Source of the DNA: Rotaria sp. Silwood1
Lineage: Eukaryota > Rotifera > Eurotatoria > Philodinida > Philodinidae
Assembly (NCBI GenBank): GCA_905250075.1
Contig: CAJNOP010000703.1
Span: forward strand, 45,961 to 109,960
Length of the DNA stretch: 64,000 nt
Direction: 5' to 3'
Positions within the stretch are counted from its first letter, which is position 1. Every line of letters begins with the position of its first letter. Both the position numbers and the translations under genes were made by a program. Shown here piece by piece: positions 1-10,365 of the stretch. Under the pieces are notes generated by a model. The model ran no database searches, had not been told where the DNA came from, and worked only from the letters and a program-made list of their open reading frames with translations.

Positions 1-1184
1 GAATTCAAAAAAAATATTACTAATAAAAAATGTTGTTTAAATTAAAAAATAATGCATACAACGTTTTTAATATTAAATTTAAAAAACATTAAACACTTAA
101 AAAAAAAGTAAAACAATAAGTATCTAGAAAAATACAAAAAGAATTATCTAGCAAAAAGAATTATCTAGCAAAAAGAATTAATTAATAGAAAAATAGAAAA
201 ACTTGTTAAAATTTAAAAATAAGAAAAGTAAAAAAATAAAATGCTTATTAACAAAAACAAAAAATAATTATAAATTATTTTCAGAATATTGGTTCTACTT
301 TTTTCAGTAGAATGAATTATGAACCGAAGTCTTATTTGAACGGCTTTTATAGTGTCTACGTGGCTAAGTTTTAGTGCTGGAGTGTGACCAATTATAAATA
401 AGGAGGAATCGCTTATAATTGATTAGTATCAATTAGAGTGGATCGCATGATACGACTGCTGTGATACAGTTGCGCTTATCTGCGTCGAAATAAGCGTAGT
501 TTTTGATGGATGTTCTCACTGCGATCAGTGCAGCGCAGTTATGCGTAACTGCGACACAGGATGGTAATAAAAATATGTAATATTTATTAAATTCTAATAG
601 TAAACTTATTTTCTGGTGACAATCTCGCATCTGTAAAAAGATTTATCGGGTTTGTGTCGAGATTTTGATCAAAATATTTTACTCTAATCAGTCTTTCACT
701 CGAATTTTTTTCATCATCCTCATTGATAATTCAAAGCTGTTAGTAACGTTTATTTTCTTCCATCTATTAATTAATTAGCCAATTTAATAGTCTAAAATCT
801 CAGTTTTTTTAAAGACTATGAACGAGAACAAAGCGCTATATTTTAACTTAACAGTTCGACTGAGCAAATATTGTCTTCGAAAAAGATGATGGGAGTTGTA
901 CAAACATAATAAAATAAGTTTTAGGTTCGATTTGATAAAGAAATAAGTAAACCTTAAAAAAGCTTCTTGTCCAATAATTGTAATTAAGATTATTATTTGT
1001 TTTGTTTAATTGTTATTGAACAATAGCATATAAGAGTTGAATTATAATTAATTGTCTTGAGATATAGATGTTAGATATTGATTTAAACTATTTGATTGAT
1101 AATCGATTGATGTCGAATGTTTTTTTTTATATTAATGATGTTAAATTTTCATAAGATTTCGAATATTGATTTTCATTTCACAAA
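1..1184. other. AT-rich intergenic stretch, no gene seen
   Basis: Very AT-rich sequence with poly-A runs and short direct repeats (an AGAATTATCTAGCAAAA-like unit recurs around 138-180). Short open frames on either strand match nothing I recognise and show no splice-linked continuation. Confidence 0.6.
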
Positions 1185-2305
1185 AGAGGGAGTCGTTAAT
1201 AAGCCAAATCGATCTCCTCCAGAAATTCGACTTTGTCTTTCTAATTTTTGTCCATTCGCCTATCAGATATCTACTTCTATCGAAATCAGATGATTTCATG
1301 CAGTTCACATTGCGTGACAATCGATATTCTCATTCTTCGATTCTCTATGTTTTATGCCTAAATAAGCACTATGGTAGTCTATACTGTAGAGATTATTGCT
1401 CCACTCATTCATTTACATGATTCATCGGTTCATATATCAAATTGAAGCTGTTGCAATTCTCTATCAAATGATATAATAATATATGAGACAGCATAGTTTA
1501 CTTATTTTCGTTCATGTTGAAATTATACCCAAGTCAAACATCTTGTAAGCAAGATCTTGACCAAGATACGAGATACACAAATGTGAACAGATCTTGAAAA
1601 TTTAGGCGCAAGATAATGTGATTATCTTGTACCAAGATCTGTAGTAAGATCTTAGATACAGATCTATAAGATCTTGACTGAAAGACATGTAGGCAAAAAA
1701 TGATCAATGAAATTCTCATATGGATACCTCTAAAGACTTCTAAAATAGTCTTTTCAATGTAAAATTTGACGCTGAATCTGAATATGAAGTCAGATTTCAT
1801 CTAGAGACACAAGGGTCTAAGTTAGAGAGTAACATTTTGTTTAAAACATGTTCAAACTCATTGCCCTGAGAAAGATCCTTCAATGGAGATCGTGTTTTCT
1901 CGAGTCATTCAGCTCGATCTAGTCCCGAGACGCGGCAAATTAATCTTTAGTAGATAGTATTAAATCAAGATCTTGAACCAGATTTCAAGATCTTGGGCAA
2001 GAAACATCGAAGTCTTCTATCTAATTGTGTCACATAAATCTGTACCCAAGATCTAATCACAAATCTTGGTGCAAGATAATATAATTATCTTTTACCTAAA
2101 TTTGCCAAGAATTGTTCACATTTCTGTACCTTGAATCTTGGCTAAGATCTTGCTTACAAAATGTTCGATTAGGGTTACTATCACTATATTGTTTTCCATA
2201 AAAAATGTATATGTTACAATAATGATAGAGAACTTTTTATTATCTGAAATATGTGGTTATACTTTGAATTGTATATTAATTGATAGATCTGATTAAGATC
2301 TATTC
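1185..2305. repeat. Left arm of a large inverted repeat, interrupted by a nested element
   Basis: The sequence 1185-1527 plus 2175-2305 reappears in inverted orientation at about 5925-6400. Both arms can be read as the same open frame of roughly 80 residues, sharing strings such as SQIDLLQKFDFVFLIFVH and SSILYVLCLNKHYGSLY. This is shared ancestry of repeat DNA; I do not take it as proof of a gene. The left arm carries an insertion of 647 bp that is absent from the right arm, so the right arm shows the empty site. Confidence 0.7.
1528..2174. mobile_element. Non-autonomous TIR element (MITE-like), about 647 bp
   Basis: The ends are long terminal inverted repeats of about 138 bp. The left end begins CCCAAGTCAAACATCTTG; the reverse complement of the right end begins CCCTAATCGAACATTTTG. 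Alignment continues with scattered differences through several CAAGATCTTG-type palindromes. The uninterrupted copy near 6040 (inverted) gives the empty site, CTATACTATC in that orientation, and suggests a TA-type target duplication; exact edges are uncertain by one or two bases. No transposase frame is present, so movement would have depended on an enzyme encoded elsewhere. Confidence 0.7.
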
Positions 2306-3290
2306 ATTCCTGATAAAATATCTCAGGAGAAAAGTGGGCAACTTTGACTATGCTTCCGAAATTTCCAAACATAGTCATTGGCGTAGGTCATCATAGTTCC
2401 ATTAGGATCGGTACACTTTTATTTTGTCATTGAATATAGAATTAACACGACATTCTGTTCAAGTTAGAAGTGCTTTATATGATAAAGAACCGGTCTGCGT
2501 AAGAGTAGAAGAAGCATCTTTTTGTTCTTACCCAAAAAACAAAGTGTTTTTATTCACTTATCGGAACACAAAGTAGAATTCAAGTGTAATTTAACTACTT
2601 CTCCTCTCATCACTTTGTTCTGTTCTTGATTTGATTTGATTACTTGTCAAATAGTATCATTCAATGATGCAACAAGTGCTTCATTCTCAATAAACAAAAA
2701 TAATGGAGGAAAAGTTTCTCCAAAAAATTCACTACTGTCATTTATATCAGTTTCCAAATACTTTAGATTCGTAGTAAATTCTAAATTTTCCTTTTTCCAT
2801 TTAATATTCAGCGTACAACAAATATTAGAAATTTTCGCGCCACTGGTAAGCTATTTCATAGTTCGTTTTGATATAAACATGTGCAGACATGGCGACTTTA
2901 CTGTTCGGATAACAGAACTACGACCTAACCGAGTCACCAAAAGAACAACAAAGATCAGTCATTTTGAAAGAATTTCAGTGGGCAGATACTTGTCTGATGA
3001 GTTGACGACTGTGAAATCGTAAAATAAAACGTGTTGTCCATCCCTGAATAAGTTCAAATACTATTTTTCATTAGTCAACAAATATTTATTACATATCTTA
3101 TGCCTAAATTATCCTCTTCTCATGAATTATTTATCTTAAACTAACAATCACCAGGACAATCAATCACATCTTGATTATACAGGTATAAAATAACATTTAA
3201 GATGTTCATTTTATTCACGAAATCGGCGACTTTTGCTGATATAGTCAACATTCTCCCATAGACCTATTAGAGACAACCTGTTCAAACACT
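2306..3290. other. Spacer within repeat-rich region, no gene supported
   Basis: A 128-residue open frame (2636-3022) lies here, but it starts on a non-ATG codon, has no recognisable motif and no splice-linked neighbours. I treat the stretch as degenerate repeat DNA. Confidence 0.4.
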
Positions 3291-5797
3291 CCCATGTCGA
3301 AGAAATCGCTGAAAAATTGCCGATTAATCGCGATATATCAAAACGATAATTGTGAGCTGAAACGCGATTAATTGTCAATTTTTCATGCTATTTTTAGTGA
3401 TTATTACGATAAATCGCGATTTATTCTCCGATTATTTTGAATACTATCCCATGCTTTACCACCAATCGTATTTAATATTATTACGATTTTTAAAATATTT
3501 TATTTATTTTCGATAACTTGCATCGTTTTTTCCGATTACAATTTATTTAAAAAAAACTATACTGCTTTCATCACGTCTGACAGTAAAGATAAGAGGGAAA
3601 CCAAGAAAAAAATCACAAGAAATTGTTTCTTTGATTTTCACAAATTCCAGTCATGAATTTTGACAAAGAAAATACAAAAATATTAAAATTTATACATACT
3701 AGAATGCATATAAGAAAAACTATATCCAAAAGTTATAGATAACCAAAAAAGTAATACCAAAGCGTTAGACTTAAATCAGTTCGATTAATTACAAAACATT
3801 AGGTCAAAGAATCATATTTAAGATTCACTTTATTTAGGAGATAAATTAAGTAAATTGTCCTAATCATCATTCAATATGTAAGTGCTAGTATTCAAATTAA
3901 ATGAGTCGAGTTTAAGGATTCATTTTGTTTACATTTTGCATCTTCATAAGTATTTATTGGATATTTCACTTTGGCACTCATAAAAATATTATCATCAGAT
4001 GACATAGCATAAGAGTCAATAATTCTTAGCATATCTAAAGAAGCTTTTCGCCTTTTGAGACATTATTGCTGTTATTCACTGGCTCAAGCCTTATATAATA
4101 CTTGAGGATTAAACATCTACAACATTAGAAAGAAGAAATAGAGCACATATTATAAATTACTGAGTACGATACTGCAACGAAATACATTGCTTTATTTTAA
4201 AAAAATGTTCTTTAGATTTTCCTAGCTAACATTTTCAGCATCATAATATTATTATAAGGAAATATACTAAAGTTAATATATATATAACTTTTCAGTTCAA
4301 CATCAAAAGGATATTACAATTAGAATGTGATAAAAAGAACAAAAAAGAAAGAAGGCATTCTAGTGTAATAAAATTATTTGATATTTTCTTTTCTTCTTTT
4401 TATCACATTGTAATTGTATTATTCTTTGATATTACAAAGGTGTAAATATATGTATATATAAATCTTACTATGTCTTTCTACAATCGTTTCTTGATTGTGA
4501 AACTTCAAAAATACGGACATCTCAAAAAGAAGTTGGTTTTAACATAAAACAGTACTTTTCTTTGCTATTTCATATTGTATGATGTCTAAGTGCAGCAAAT
4601 AGTAATGAATAAAGAATGATGGAATAGGAATGACGATTATATTTGAAATCATATAATAGCGAATTTTTTGTTTTGAACTGTCACGTTACCTTTTTTCACA
4701 TGATCAATGGTGTTACAAATTGTTTGGGACAATCGCGTAAGATCTTATCTAAAAGGAATTTTTTTAAAGACTTTCCATAGAATGTAATGTAATGAATCTC
4801 TCATAGTGTGAAATACTATGCATCATTAACAAGTTCTATTATATATAATAAGACAGTAGACATTCTAAAATTTCTCTCAGTATAAAGTAAAGAAACTCTT
4901 TTACTTACCAAACAAAATTTGAGCGGTCATGTAAATTAATGATATCAAGGTTTCGTATTTAAAAAAATGAGCATAACACATCTTGGCCTTGACCGATTGT
5001 AATCTTTGTTGATTTTTCGATTTATCGTGATCTTTTAAGAATAGAATCTTCTTTATGGTAATTGATCCACAAAATAAACAAATATTGAAGAAGCAAAACA
5101 TATTAAAACACAAAGATGACAACAACAAATAAAATCACTCTGAAACGTAACAACCGAAATCAAAGTCAAGTGATATATTTTGGGCTCGATTTCTCAAAAG
5201 ATCAGCGAGAAAGTATATACTAGAGACAAACAAAAATACTTCCTCTACAAATCAGGCAAAGTATAATTATTATACATTGAACATTTGAATCCATTAAGGA
5301 TCATTAAGTCACCATTAGCAGTTTGATTTTATGTAACGGAAAGAATCGATATATACGCTTATATGTTAAATTAGAATAAGTATCTTGTGTAAGTGTCATT
5401 AAATGACCAAAGACTATTTGTTATCAGTACGAAAAAAATGAACAAAGGATTGATCTTTGTTCTAATTTTCACAGGAATGAAATATATGATACTCATAACA
5501 GATACAGCAATTAGGTTTATTTTTGATGTTCAATAATTACTTTTCTAAATTCAAAGTCTAGTGTGCTGAATTTATATTTTCTTTTATAAATCTATGTAAA
5601 AATTTTTCTTCTGTAAACATAGATTTATACGCAACTATTAAAAAATTTCCGATTAATCGCGATTAATCCGTTTTCTTTTTAAAATCATGATATAATCTGA
5701 TTTTATCGCCGATTTTTCAGCATAATTCGATTTATCGTGATTTTACGTTCATTTTTCTGAAAATCACAAAAATTGCGGCGATTTTCACGACATGGGC
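3291..5797. mobile_element. Possible 2.5-kb degenerate element with inverted ends
   Basis: The left end starts CCCATGTCGAAGAAATCGC and the reverse complement of the right end starts CCCATGTCGTGAAAATCGC. Both ends then carry several GATTAATCGCGATT-type palindromic motifs (3320-3430 and 5650-5760). Similarity is strong at the first ~20 bp and patchy afterwards. The interior holds no intact coding frame. It could be an old non-autonomous element, or two independent copies of a smaller repeat in opposite orientation. Confidence 0.4.
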
Positions 5798-5924
5798 TAC
5801 ATTAAGTTAATTACATAGTCTTATATACCACTAACTTTTAATAGGATTTTTTTTACCAATACTAAAATCAGACAGCTTTCACTTTTTTTTATAACACTGT
5901 TTATCATAAATAGATAGAACTAGA

Positions 5925-6400
5925 ATAGATCTATCGATTAGTATACAATCCAAAGTATAACTACATGTTTCAGATAATAAAAAGTTCTTTATCATCATTG
6001 TAACATATGCATTTATCATGGAAAAAAATACAGTGATAGTATAGTTTCGACATGAAAGGAAGTAAGTAAACTAAGATGTCTCATATATTATTATATCATT
6101 TGATAGAGAATTGCAACAGCTTCAATTTGATGTATGAACCGATGAATCATATAAATGAATGAGTGAAGTAATAATCTCTATAGTATAGACTACCATAGTG
6201 CTTATTTAGACATAAAACATAGAGAATAGAAGAATGAGAATATCGATTGTCACGCAATGTGACCTGCATAAAATCATCTGATTTCGATAGAAGTAGACAT
6301 CTGATAGGCAAATGGACAAAAATTAAAAAGACAAAGTCGAATTTCTGCAGGAGATCGATTTGACTTGTTAACAACCCCGTTTCTTTGAACAAAAAAGTAT
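5925..6400. repeat. Right arm of the large inverted repeat
   Basis: Inverted counterpart of 1185-2305 without the nested insertion. Matching landmarks in reverse complement are the AAATCGATCTCC end, the ATGATATAATAATATATGAGAC segment (written here only in part) and the ATAATAAAAAGTTCT segment. Together with the left arm it brackets about 5.2 kb. Confidence 0.7.
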
Positions 6401-6699
6401 ATCCATTCCTATGCAACGTCTGAACAGGACAACTTCAATCGTTGAAACAAAAGGTCATTATTTTATTAGAATAATTATTATTTTCAACACTATAATGCCC
6501 TGAAATCCATTGTTTTTACTCTATTTTAATTGTTGAAAAAAGATCTACAATAACAATCAATTTATTATATATATGAGACAGACTCAAAATCTTCAACATA
6601 TTATAGATAAAAATTTCGAATCACCAAAAGACAATATATGTATCGATATTATTCTTGTGTTTTGTTTTGTGCATATCGATATGCACATTGTATTTGTGA

Positions 6700-7010
6700 A
6701 TTACTATTGTATACCTGTGCAAAGGATGAATGAAAGAACAAGCAAACCAAAGGTAAAATGTCTAGTCAAAACAACAAAACTGTGTTTCAATAATATTCTC
6801 ATGATTATTTTGTGCATATTGAGATGCACATGTTTTTGTGCATTATAATTGTATAGTTGTGCGAAGAACGAATGTGAGAACAAACAAAACAAAATTGAAA
6901 TTTCCGGCCAAAAAAAACAACAACATTCGTTTTGAGAATAATCTGAGCTGTATTTCGTGTGAACTTTGATGAAGATTTATTTGCTGCTGTACGAGTATCG
7001 TTCCGCTATC
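6700..7010. repeat. Two diverged units of the ~138-bp repeat family
   Basis: Two units start near 6721 (AAAGGATGAATGAAAGAACA) and 6863 (GAAGAACGAATGTGAGAACA), 142 bp apart. They resemble the array at 8500-9240: a purine-rich GAATGAATGAGAGAACA-like head, then AAACAAAA(G)GTAAAAT, then an AATAATCTGAGC(C/T)GTATTTCGTGTG-like segment. Confidence 0.55.
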
Positions 7011-7059
7011 AGAAAAACGAAAAGAAGAATAAACAAAACAATGATTAAATCTCAAGAAT

Positions 7060-8499
7060 ACGATCTCTCATCAATAAATCAATGAAATCATTAGTATAAA
7101 AATAAAAAAGTAATCCTTTTAAATATTGAATGATTAGTACCAAAACAATAGTGTATTTAAGAGAACTCAGTAAAAACATTTAAACCTCTTCAGTATTAAA
7201 TTCAAACTAAATCAGTGAAAATACAGATCGTATCGACAGAAACAATAACATTTATCGTATTATTATCATTTCAATACAAGAAAACATTTTGTGAAAAAAA
7301 ATATAGAATATATGACAGATATCGAAAGTGCGATGAAAAGAAATTCAAAGATTGAACAAATAAAAAAAAAAAGCAAAAGAAACTTGAATAACTGTAATAA
7401 CAAAACATATTGAATGTTCCTTGGTATAGCTATTTTGCTTTTCACACCGACTAACGCTATTTCTGGCGCTGTTGATGGCTTTTTGAATTTCAAATGATCA
7501 CCCACAAACAACGAATTTATATGAATAATTTCTCAAATAAAACTCGACAACTGCATTTTTATTTCTTTGTCACTTTGAATTGTTCTCCATTTCCATACCT
7601 TAAACATCTAATGATTTTTATTTGAGTTTAGTAACATTTGCTGATTTCTTACGTTTAAATTGATCGAAATCGATTGATGTAATTTATTCGATTGTATATC
7701 ATGAGCTAGTATATCAAATGCTGTTGAAAAACTCATAACACATACAAATGAAATGTTTCTTTGATTTAACTTATTGATTTGTCGAAGTTCATAATTGTAA
7801 TGATAATTTTGATTTTATTGCTAGTATTTTTCAAATGATTGAGGAAGTATACTATTCAACTGATCAAATATCAACAATCTTTAAAGTTAATTTTAGAAAT
7901 TATCATCAAAGCATGACATTTTCTAAATGTTCTATTATGTGTGATTGTTTTCTTGGTTATCTCTGAGCTGTTGTGTGTGTTTGTTGCATACTGTGTTACA
8001 CATTCAAAACAACCATCAGTTAATTTAAAGCCGTGACTTTATAAAAAAAAAACAAAACCGAACTAATACCAATTGGCTGTTGATTGTTGTTCATGTGATA
8101 TCTCTTCATAAATAGCATTAATATTGATTTTAATACAGCTATAGCATTCGATTATCGATAGATCTTTCGTTTTTTCGTTTATTTCTATTGTAATAAGAGC
8201 ATATCACGTATTAGATGAATATCATGACACATTCAGATATTTATTTTCATGATTTAGTTTAATATACTGAGTTTCAGATATATTGATAATCCCTGTTATC
8301 GTAAGAACTAGTTGTTGAAATGATCTCCTAATTGCACATTTAATTATACCAGATCATTGATATTTTCACTGATCATTGCACTAATTTTACTGACAACAAA
8401 AAAGATATCCAAAGGTTTACAATCGAAAAAACCTATTTACGATTTGCTGATAACTTGATTATTGTCATGCACTGTTTGAAAATGCATTTTTTCGTATGC
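7060..8499. other. Intergenic AT-rich stretch, no gene seen
   Basis: I found no recognisable coding region, RNA gene or clear repeat. The 81-residue minus-strand frame at 7266-7511 has no family signature. Confidence 0.5.
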
Positions 8500-8504
8500 A
8501 CTAG

Positions 8505-9245
8505 TATGGTATAGCCATACCAAGAATGAATGAGAGAACATGCAAAGCAAAGTAGTTTGCCAATAAGAAAAAGAACGTAGGTTTGGATAATAAGCTGAGC
8601 CGTATTTCTATACGTGTTGATTGACGTTTGTTTGATTGAATAGGGGTATTGTATACATTTATGAAGAACGGATCAGAGAACAAGCAAAACAAAGGTAAAT
8701 TTTTCAATCAGGAAAAAGAACATAGTTTGTACAATAAGCTGAGCGGTATTTCATATTCACGTTGGTTGATGTTCGTTTGATCTCATAGGGGTAACAATGA
8801 ATGACAGAACAAACAAAACAAAAGTAAAATTTCCAATCAGAAGAAAGAATGTAATTTTGTAATAAGCTAAGCCGTATTTCATATGCATCTCGATTGACGT
8901 TTGTTTGATTGCGTAGGGGTATTGCATAGTTTTATGAAGAATGGATTAGAGAGCAAGCAAAGCAAATGTAAAATGTCCAACCAAAAAAAGTACCTAGTGT
9001 TTGACCTTCAGATAACCTGTATTTTGTGTACATTATGATTAATATTAGTTTGTTCGTGTAGCGGCATTGTTTAATTTAACAAAGAACGGAAGAGAGAGTA
9101 AGCAAAGCAAAGAGAAAATTGCCAAGGATTTAAAAGAATGTAGTTTTTGCGATTAGTCTGACCTTTCTTTCGTCTATATCTTTATTGGGGGTACTTTGTT
9201 CGCGTAGGGGTATTATATAGAGATACAAAGAATGAATAAGAGAGC
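8505..9245. repeat. Imperfect tandem array, ~138-bp period, about six units
   Basis: Unit starts are visible at about 8521, 8663, 8795, 8937, 9081 and 9226, giving spacings of 132-145 bp. Each unit has a GAATGAATGAGAGAACA-like head, a CAAGCAAAGCAAAGGTAAA-like segment, an ATAAGCTGAGCCGTATTTC-like segment, a TTGATTGACGTTTGTTTGATT-like segment (partly quoted) and a GTAGGGGTATTG tail. Units differ by substitutions and small indels, so the array is old or slowly homogenised. Confidence 0.7.
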
Positions 9246-10365
9246 TAGAAGAATGGTGGTCATATTTAGAAGAAAAAACAAAGCAAGATATATGTTGAAA
9301 TTATTCTCTCATTTTTCGCGATATGGTTCAATGCTCGGAGCAATACATGTCTTTCAACGTATATATAATCAGCAGTATGCTTTGACTTCAAACAGAGAAC
9401 AACGTCGACACATTACAGTGTTATTGTTATTGTGAACAGACAAGATTCTCTATCGATTCAACGAACAAACGTATGTATTTGCCAAACTATACTTTCTTTA
9501 GATCTGCCTTTTTGTAATAAGTATAAAACGGATTATACTGCTCTCAAGTATTAAGATCCATCTATATTGTGTTTGAATCATATTGCAATGAGTTTAAGTG
9601 TTGAGCAACTGCACTTTAACGCAATTTAAATGCATGTAGATACATTTGAATCATACTTTGATCGATTTCAATACAAATTTATTGCACTTAAATTGATTCC
9701 AATCTGTTCAAATACAATATAAATGGATAACAATTCGTTTAAATCGGATTTAAACCCGTGAACAAAAGTCTTACTCATCCTTCCGCATCCTCCATTATTT
9801 TTCTCTTATAGACCTACATTGATGTCGAATGAGTGCTAATTACACGAATGACTTAAGTTAGAAATGAATTGGTTGATCGAATACTTCATCGTTGAGTTAT
9901 TTCTTTCTTTTTGTATCTGCTAACTATTGTACTAGTTTGAGTAATTAAACACTTTTCTTCTCCAACTCGAAGCTCTTCCAAGAATGTAGTATTGTCAATT
10001 ATTACAAAACAGTTAAATTAAAACTATATAGTAAAACATTCATAAAATGATTAAAAAAAGAGATAACCCAGTCATAAAGTATTCAATTAATCAACTCATT
10101 TGTAGTATTGACCGATTCTATTGCATAACGTTTGTTCTTAATTGAAGTAGCTTGTAATCAATCATAAACTACACCACAATATTATTTAAATCATGCTTGT
10201 AAACAACATTCATTTGACTTCAATGTAGTTATATATGAAAAAAATGATGGAGGATTATAGGGTTGGCGAAGACTTTTATCCACGGCTATATATACATCAA
10301 ATATATTTGTTTTTTTTAGCATTTGAAGTATATAAGCATTTATTGTCATTTGCATTGACGTTTAA
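9246..10365. other. Upstream intergenic region of the multicopper oxidase
   Basis: A low-complexity stretch at about 9590-9760 repeats TTTAAAT/TTTGAAT/GATTTCAAT-like words. The rest has no gene signal. A TATA-like run (CTATATATAC, about 10286-10296) lies 70-80 bp before the oxidase ATG and could be its core promoter. Confidence 0.45.
10286..10296 (+). promoter_or_regulatory. TATA-like element before the multicopper oxidase
   Basis: The CTATATATAC string sits about 70 bp upstream of the start codon at 10366. Spacing allows it to be a core promoter, but such strings are common in this AT-rich DNA. Confidence 0.25.

Noticed and set aside
1166-1420. 84-residue plus-strand frame, with a close relative on the minus strand at 6147-6416
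   Set aside because: Both lie in the arms of an inverted repeat; the similarity is explained by repeat ancestry, and neither has a recognisable domain or splice partner.
2636-3022. 128-residue open frame
   Set aside because: Non-ATG start, no motif, embedded in degenerate repeats; length alone is possible by chance.
6573-9435. Regularly spaced repeats suggesting a CRISPR-like array
   Set aside because: Units are about 138 bp, imperfect along the whole length and without unique spacers; this is a eukaryotic tandem repeat.
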